In this document: in pieces, positions 5,034 to 9,784 of the stretch
How the letters are laid out: every line of letters begins with the position of its first letter
Numbering within the stretch: position 1 is the first letter of the stretch
Source of the DNA: Candidatus Eiseniibacteriota bacterium
Lineage (GTDB): Bacteria > Eisenbacteria > RBG-16-71-46 > JAGVPR01
Direction: 5' to 3'
NCBI GenBank assembly: GCA_020052115.1
Contig: JAGVPR010000012.1
Location: 1 to 9,784 of the forward strand
Length of the DNA stretch: 9,784 bases
Notes under the pieces: generated by a model
The model's input: only the letters and a program-made list of their open reading frames with translations
The model's database searches: none
Told to the model about the DNA's origin: nothing
Translations under genes and position numbers: made by a program

Positions 5034-6869
5034 GTGAGACCCTTGCTGTACTTGATCTCTCTCGCAGCCTGCGCGGCATCGTTGGCGCCCGGCGTGGCGC
5101 GCGCCTCCGGATTCCCGCCGCCATCCTCGCCGGACTTCATGCCCGTCTCCGAAATCCGAACCGGAATGAAGGGCACGGGCCGCACCGTGTTCGCAGGAAG
5201 CCGGGTCGAGGAGTTCCAGGTCGAGGTGCTGGGCATCCTGCATCGCTATCAGCCGGGGCGTGACCTGATCCTCGTGCGCGCGAGCGGCGGGCCGCTGGAG
5301 CAAACCGGGATCATCGCCGGCATGAGCGGGAGCCCAATCTATCTCGAAGGGCGCCTCGCGGGGGCTCTGGCGTACGCGTATTCGTTCGCGAAGGAGGCGA
5401 TCGCCGGCGTCACCCCCATCGGGGACATGCTGGAGACCCTCGATCGAGAATCTCCCGTCGGACCGGCGGACGAGCGGCAGGGCGCGCTCTCCTCGTTGCA
5501 GGGTGAGGGGGTCTCGCCCGCGTCGCCCCCGGAGAGCGCCGAGGCGCTCGCGTTCGCGTTCGAGTCCCGGGCGGCGGAGCTGCACCCGGTGCAGATGCCG
5601 CTCATGGTCTCCGGGTTCTGCGGGCCCGTCGTGGACGAGATGCGAAGGTTCTTCGCCGGCGAGGGGCTCATGGTGGCGCAAGGAGGGGTCGCCGGCACCG
5701 AAGTGCGCGCCTCCGATCTCGTTCCCGGCTCGGCGGTGAGCGTGCGGCTGGTCGAAGGGGACGCGAACATCGCGGCCATCGGAACGCTGACCTATCGCCA
5801 CGGAGATCGCGTGCTGGCCTTCGGTCATCCGCTCTTCCATGCCGGCGATGTGGCGCTTCCGCTCGGCGGGGCGACGATCGCGGCACTGCTTCCGAGCCAG
5901 AACGTGTCAATGAAGTTCGGCTCGGCGACCGAGGGGGATCTGGGCGTGATCGAGCAGGACCGCTCGACCGGAATCGGCGGGCGGTTGGGGGCATCGGTGG
6001 ACATGCTTCCGCTGAGCCTGGTGTTGCGCTCCGTGGGCGCCGAGCCCGTGCAGTTTCACTACCGAGTGGTCCGCCATCGCGATCTCACGCCGTCTGTCGT
6101 GCGGTGGGTGCTGCTCAACTCGATTCTCACCCGGGAGCAGGGAGCCGGCACCTCGACCGTCGAGCTGACGACGAAGATCACGCTGGCGGATGGGCGCTCC
6201 TTCTCGCATCGTGATGTCGAGGCGGAAACTTTCTCCGCGGGCACGGTGGGCGACGTGGCGGGGGGCAGCGTGAAGTGGATCCTCGAGAACGTGTTCGAGC
6301 GCGCCTCGATCGCAAGCGTGGATGTCGAGGTCTCGCTGGACTCTCGCCTTCGCGCGGCGCGCTTGGAGCGCGTCGTCCTCGAGCGTGACGCGGTGCCGGC
6401 CGGCGAGATGGTGAGGGGGCGCGTCTTGGTGCGGCCGTATCGCGAGGCGCCGGTGTGGAAGGGCTTCGAGCTTCGTGTCCCGGAGGATGCGCCCGGCGAG
6501 TTCGTCTTGATCCAGGTGTGCGACGGCGCTTCGCTGCTCGAGCAGGAGGTGCAGCGGGCGCCGGGGCGCTTCCTGCCGAATTCCCTGGAGGAGCTGCTGC
6601 GCGTGATGGAGGATCTCCCGTCGAAGGATCGTCTCTACGTGCGCCTCTGGTCCACCGAGGAACGCGGTGTGGTTTTGCTCGGGCGGGAGGTGGGGCCGCT
6701 GCCGCCGTCTACGGCGGCCGTGTTCGGGAGCCGGCGCCGGAGCGGGGGCGTCACTCCGACGGAAGCGAGCGAGCTGGGGCGAGGGGAGATCGAGACAGGG
6801 ATGGTGATGACCGGATGCGAGACGATGAAGGTGACGATCGAACGGCCGTTGGAGGGGAAGACGCCATGA
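5034..6869 (+). CDS. Exported SpoIVB-type (peptidase family S55) protein
   Basis: A 611-residue protein with a signal peptide, likely cut after ARA (residue 24). SpoIVB of Bacillus is a serine peptidase of family S55, and two of its blocks are clear here. The first is TGIIAGMSGSPIYLEGRLAG (91-110), with the GMSGSP nucleophile motif; S98 is the expected catalytic Ser. The second is IGTLTYRHGDRVLAFGHPLF (249-268), with candidate catalytic H265. A KGTGRTVFAG block (46-55) precedes them. The order Ser then His is the reverse of SpoIVB, and no PDZ domain is evident. I see no Asp at the position just before GMSGSP where SpoIVB has its proposed triad Asp. Residues about 420-600 look like a beta-rich C-terminal domain. 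GTG 5034 is chosen because AAAGGCGG lies six bases upstream and the signal peptide starts there. Its stop overlaps the next start (ATGA), implying translational coupling. A purely structural role cannot be excluded. Confidence 0.85.
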   Translation: MRPLLYLISLAACAASLAPGVARASGFPPPSSPDFMPVSEIRTGMKGTGRTVFAGSRVEEFQVEVLGILHRYQPGRDLILVRASGGPLEQTGIIAGMSGSPIYLEGRLAGALAYAYSFAKEAIAGVTPIGDMLETLDRESPVGPADERQGALSSLQGEGVSPASPPESAEALAFAFESRAAELHPVQMPLMVSGFCGPVVDEMRRFFAGEGLMVAQGGVAGTEVRASDLVPGSAVSVRLVEGDANIAAIGTLTYRHGDRVLAFGHPLFHAGDVALPLGGATIAALLPSQNVSMKFGSATEGDLGVIEQDRSTGIGGRLGASVDMLPLSLVLRSVGAEPVQFHYRVVRHRDLTPSVVRWVLLNSILTREQGAGTSTVELTTKITLADGRSFSHRDVEAETFSAGTVGDVAGGSVKWILENVFERASIASVDVEVSLDSRLRAARLERVVLERDAVPAGEMVRGRVLVRPYREAPVWKGFELRVPEDAPGEFVLIQVCDGASLLEQEVQRAPGRFLPNSLEELLRVMEDLPSKDRLYVRLWSTEERGVVLLGREVGPLPPSTAAVFGSRRRSGGVTPTEASELGRGEIETGMVMTGCETMKVTIERPLEGKTP

Positions 6870-9076
6870 GCATGAATCGGAGATCCCGGCGAAGTCGTCT
6901 CCCACGCGTCGCAGCGGCGCTCGTCGCCGCAGCGCTCGCCATAGCGGGGATCTCGCAACGCGCGGAGGCGGTCGCTACGTCGTACTGGCGCGTGCAGAGT
7001 CCATGGCAGTTCCGGTCCGGCGACCGCGACGGCGTGGCGATCCACAGCGACGGGCGTGTGGCTCTCGGGCCCGAGGCTCGAAGCGTCCTCGACGAAGGGG
7101 ATCTCTACGTATGGTCGCTCTTCTCGTGGCGAGGGGCGATCTACGCCGGCACGGGGGATGACGGCAAGGTCTATCGCGTGGACGCGGGCGGCAAGGCGGA
7201 GATGATCTGGGACACGATCGCGCTCGAGGTCACGAGCCTCGCCGCGGGCAAGGACGGGACGCTCTACGCGGGCACCGCACCCGACGCCACGATCTACTCG
7301 CGCTCTCCACAGGGGCGGGAGACGACCTTGGCGGACACGCCGGAACAGCTCGTCTGGACGATACTGGTTGCTGACGACGGCACGATCTTCGCAGGGACGG
7401 GTAATGGCGGTTGCGTGTACCGCATCAAGCCCGGCAACAACGCCGAGCGTTTCTTCGATCCTAATGACGGTCATGTGCTCGCGCTGGCCTGGGGCCGCGA
7501 CGGCAAGCTGGTCGCCGGAACAGGCGGGCGCGGCCTTCTCTATGAAATCACGGGCGACGGGAAGGGCCGTGTGCTCTACGACACCGACCAGGACGAAGTG
7601 CGCGCCGTGGCGGTGGCCGAGGACGGACGGATCTACTTCGCCGCCAACGGATCCAGCGCCCGCTCTCCGCAGGAGAAGAAGGAGCAGAAGGGGAAGCCGC
7701 GGGAAGGCGAGGTTGCGATCGGCGAGATCCGCCTGAGCGGGCAGGACGAATCGAGGCCGCCCGAATTGCAGGGCGAGGGCAGCGCGCTCTATGCGGTGGA
7801 TCCCGACGGGGGGGTCTCGATGATCTGGAAATGCCCCGAGGATTTCATCTACACGCTGCGGATGGAACCTGACGGACGCATCCTCGTTTCGACAGGGGAG
7901 AACGGGGGTCTTTACCGGATTTCGCCGGGCGGCGAAGCGGAGCACGTGATCGAGGTCGAGGAAAGCCAGGTGCTCGCCCTCGCGGAACAGGACGGGAGGA
8001 TCTACATCGGCACGGGCAACCCGGGCCGGGTGCAAGTTCTCACGGAGAGCCGCAGGCGTGAGGGAACGCTCGTCTCTCCGGTCCACGACGCGCATTCGGT
8101 CGCGCAGTGGGGGACTGTCGAGGTCGAAGCCCAGGTGCCCGAGGGGACGCGCCTGCTGGTGAGCACGCGCAGCGGCAACACGCATGAGCCGGATGAGACA
8201 TGGAGCGAGTGGAGCGACGAAGCGCCGGCCGAGCGCGCGGCGCTCGTGCGGGCTCCGGCCGCGCGCTTTCTCCAGTGGAAGCTCCGGCTCGTCAGCGAGA
8301 ACGGCGAACGCTCGCCCGAAGCGATGTCGGTGCAGGTTGCCTATCTCGAGCAGAACCTAGCTCCCCGTGTCAGCTCCGTCGAGGTGGGCGGGAAGCCTGG
8401 CGAGTTCTTCGTGAGCGGCTTCGAGGGGCGGTCTCAGTCGGTCACGCAGGTGTTGCCGGGGGGAATCGAGATCCAGTACTCGGTGAGCGAGCCGCAGGAG
8501 CAGAAGGCGACGGACGACCAGCTCTCGTGGGTTCGCGGACTGCGCACGGCCCGATGGGAGGCGAGCGATCCCAACGGCGACAACCTCGTCTTCCGAATCT
8601 ACTACCGCGGGGAAGGCGAACGCCGCTGGAAGGATCTGGCGAAGGATCTCACGGATCGAATCTACACCTGGGACGCGACGTCGTTCCCCGATGGGCGCTA
8701 CGAGCTGAAGATCGTCTCGAGCGACGAGCGCAGCAATCCCAAGGACATCTCGCTGGAGGGCGAGCGCACCAGCCGCCTCTTCGACATAGACAACACGCCG
8801 CCGAGCATCGGCCCACTCGAGGCTCGGCCCGCGGAGGGCGGCCGGCTGCGCGTGACCGGCGTCGCGCGTGACGGGGCCAGCCGGATCCTCAGGCTCGAAT
8901 ACTCCGTGGACGGCGGCCGGTGGGTCGAATTCTCGCCCGGCGATCGGATCTTCGATTCGCGCGAAGAGGCATTCGATACGGTTACCGATTCCCTCTCCTC
9001 CGGAGAGCATGCGGTCGTCGTGAAGGTCGTGGACGAGTCGCTCAACGTCGGCTCGGCCAAGGCCGTGGTGCGCTGA
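6866..9076 (+). CDS. Exported seven-bladed beta-propeller protein with C-terminal beta-sandwich domains
   Basis: A 736-residue protein with a basic N-terminus (NRRSRRSRLPR), an Ala-rich hydrophobic core and a likely cleavage after AEA (residue 35). Seven repeats with the core (Y/F)AGTG-x2-G-x-(V/L)YRI begin at residues 93, 134, 175, 216, 257, 340 and 380, a 40-41-residue period broken once by an insert in blade five. This predicts a closed seven-bladed propeller of the ligand-binding kind. Residues about 400-500 form a beta-rich domain with WSEWS at 446-450. About 555-640 is fibronectin-III-like (DPNGDNLVFRIYYRG), and 642-736 is Ig-like (DNTPPSI start). No catalytic motif is seen, so a binding or scaffold role at the cell envelope is likely. 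ATG 6866 has GGAGGGG at 6851-6857 and overlaps the previous stop. ATG 6872 is an alternative. Confidence 0.8.
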   Translation: MSMNRRSRRSRLPRVAAALVAAALAIAGISQRAEAVATSYWRVQSPWQFRSGDRDGVAIHSDGRVALGPEARSVLDEGDLYVWSLFSWRGAIYAGTGDDGKVYRVDAGGKAEMIWDTIALEVTSLAAGKDGTLYAGTAPDATIYSRSPQGRETTLADTPEQLVWTILVADDGTIFAGTGNGGCVYRIKPGNNAERFFDPNDGHVLALAWGRDGKLVAGTGGRGLLYEITGDGKGRVLYDTDQDEVRAVAVAEDGRIYFAANGSSARSPQEKKEQKGKPREGEVAIGEIRLSGQDESRPPELQGEGSALYAVDPDGGVSMIWKCPEDFIYTLRMEPDGRILVSTGENGGLYRISPGGEAEHVIEVEESQVLALAEQDGRIYIGTGNPGRVQVLTESRRREGTLVSPVHDAHSVAQWGTVEVEAQVPEGTRLLVSTRSGNTHEPDETWSEWSDEAPAERAALVRAPAARFLQWKLRLVSENGERSPEAMSVQVAYLEQNLAPRVSSVEVGGKPGEFFVSGFEGRSQSVTQVLPGGIEIQYSVSEPQEQKATDDQLSWVRGLRTARWEASDPNGDNLVFRIYYRGEGERRWKDLAKDLTDRIYTWDATSFPDGRYELKIVSSDERSNPKDISLEGERTSRLFDIDNTPPSIGPLEARPAEGGRLRVTGVARDGASRILRLEYSVDGGRWVEFSPGDRIFDSREEAFDTVTDSLSSGEHAVVVKVVDESLNVGSAKAVVR
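7094..8044 (+). repeat. Seven propeller repeats of about 41 codons
   Basis: The first five GTG-type turns are spaced exactly 41 codons apart (residues 93, 134, 175, 216, 257). The sixth follows after 83, because of a charged insert, and the seventh after 40. Blade five has lost the GTG turn (YFAANGSS). DNA identity between the blades looks low, so the repeat is old at protein level rather than a recent duplication. Confidence 0.8.
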
Positions 9077-9082
9077 TCCGCC

Positions 9083-9784
9083 ATGATCCGGTCTCTCGGT
9101 TCCCAGGCCGCAGGAGCGCAGCGCCGTCCGTTGCTAGAGGGCGTGCGTGAGCACGAACTGGGAAACGGCCTGCGGATCCTCCTGAAACGGGTTTCCACGG
9201 TCCCCATCGTGTCCGTCTGGTGCTGGTACCGGGTCGGTTCGGCCGGCGAGCGGCCGGGCCTCTCCGGGGCGGCCCACTGGGTGGAACACATGAACTTCAA
9301 GGGGACCGAAGGGATCACGATGCAGGAGATGAAGGGCCTCGTCGAGGAGCAGGGAGGATACTGGAACGGCTACACATGGCTCGACGTGACCACTTACTTC
9401 GAGACGCTTGCGAGCGATGCGCTGGACGTCGCGCTGCGCATCGAGTCGGAACGGATGGACCGCTGTCTCTATGACCCCGAGGAGGTGCGGTCGGAGCGCA
9501 CGGTAATCCTGTCGGAGTTGCAGGGAGCCGAGAACGACCCGACGGAGATTCTGGACAAGGAGGTCACGGCGTCCGCGTTCCGCACGCACCCGTACCGCTG
9601 GCCGACCATCGGGCAGCGCGCCGATCTTCAGTCAATGACGCGCGACGATCTGTTCGGCTTCTACCGGACCCACTACGTCCCGAACAACGCGACGCTCGTG
9701 ATCGTCGGCGACATCGAAGAAGCCGGTGCGCTCGATGCCGCGGAGCGCCGTTTCGGGCCGATCGCGCGCGGCCCGGAGCCGCCG
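9083..9784 (+). CDS. M16 family zinc metallopeptidase (insulinase/MPP-like), 3'-partial
   Basis: The frame is open from ATG 9083 to the right edge (234 codons). HWVEHMNFKGT at residues 65-75 is the inverted zinc motif HxxEH: H65 and H69 bind zinc, and E68 is the catalytic base. SERTVILSELQ (137-147) supplies the likely third zinc ligand, E145. GGYWNGYTWLDVTTYFE (91-107) and RTHYVPNNATLVIVGDI (195-211) are further M16 hallmarks, the latter near the end of the first domain. Full M16 proteins have one or two such units, so at least half is missing. No signal peptide is visible in MIRSLGSQAAGAQRR, unlike the two upstream products. A stop codon lies just upstream in the same frame, so the protein cannot start earlier. 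It begins 6 nt after the propeller gene stop and belongs to the same operon. Its Shine-Dalgarno is weak, which suggests coupling to upstream translation. Confidence 0.9.
   Translation, partial: MIRSLGSQAAGAQRRPLLEGVREHELGNGLRILLKRVSTVPIVSVWCWYRVGSAGERPGLSGAAHWVEHMNFKGTEGITMQEMKGLVEEQGGYWNGYTWLDVTTYFETLASDALDVALRIESERMDRCLYDPEEVRSERTVILSELQGAENDPTEILDKEVTASAFRTHPYRWPTIGQRADLQSMTRDDLFGFYRTHYVPNNATLVIVGDIEEAGALDAAERRFGPIARGPEPP

Noticed and set aside
4767..5840. Long 5' extension of the glycosyltransferase frame into the S55 gene
   Set aside because: It would cross both promoters and run antisense to the S55 gene. The conserved N-terminus begins at ATG 4766.
5907..6905. 332-codon minus-strand frame opposite the S55 gene
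   Set aside because: Low-complexity His/Arg/Pro composition and full overlap with a recognised gene.
6635..8185. 516-codon open frame on the minus strand opposite the S55 and propeller genes
   Set aside because: Its product is rich in Arg, His and Pro with no domain, the usual mirror of GC-rich coding DNA. The plus-strand genes have clear signal peptides, repeats and family motifs.
8201..8215. WSEWS motif like that of class I cytokine receptors in the propeller protein
   Set aside because: In a bacterial beta-sandwich this is best read as chance or convergent use of Trp in a strand; nothing else supports a receptor relationship.

Overview
The window is high-GC DNA that is almost fully coding, with seven protein genes and no RNA gene, insertion sequence or CRISPR array. 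Exported proteins with Sec-type signal peptides, an outer-membrane barrel and a UDP-GlcNAc 2-epimerase point to a Gram-negative bacterium. A multihaem cytochrome c fused to a diheme cytochrome b points to quinone-linked anaerobic or metal/extracellular respiration. The mix recalls deltaproteobacterial-like or Candidatus Eisenbacteria-like genomes, but this is a guess; the sequence alone does not fix the phylum.

Layout. (1) 1-1721, plus strand: 3' part of a membrane cytochrome with eight visible c-type haem sites in four near-identical diheme modules, followed by a four-helix b-type cytochrome domain; its 5' end lies outside the window. (2) 1722-1904: two GC-rich hairpins, then a good sigma70-like promoter. 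(3) 1905-2708, plus strand: a small outer-membrane beta-barrel protein. (4) 2683-4766, minus strand: a two-gene glycan unit, a family-2-like glycosyltransferase followed by wecB, whose 3' end overlaps the barrel gene tail to tail by 26 bp. (5) 4767-5033: a divergent promoter region with back-to-back -35 boxes; the plus-strand leader contains an intrinsic-terminator-like hairpin and a second copy of one of its arms. (6) 5034-9784, plus strand: a tight three-gene operon, made of an exported SpoIVB-type (S55) peptidase-like protein, an exported seven-bladed propeller protein with C-terminal beta-sandwich domains (ATGA overlap), and an M16 zinc peptidase that runs off the right edge (6-nt gap).

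How the genes may work together. The cytochrome would move electrons between the quinone pool and periplasmic partners. The glycosyltransferase and WecB would supply and use a ManNAc-type sugar for surface polysaccharide. The right-hand operon looks like an envelope proteolysis module: two predicted exported proteins, one with serine-peptidase motifs, one likely a binding scaffold, plus a metallopeptidase. The most notable observations are that the S55 protein carries its Ser motif before its His motif, the reverse of Bacillus SpoIVB, which suggests circular permutation; the strict 28-residue diheme repeat of the cytochrome; and a possible attenuator in the leader of the peptidase operon.
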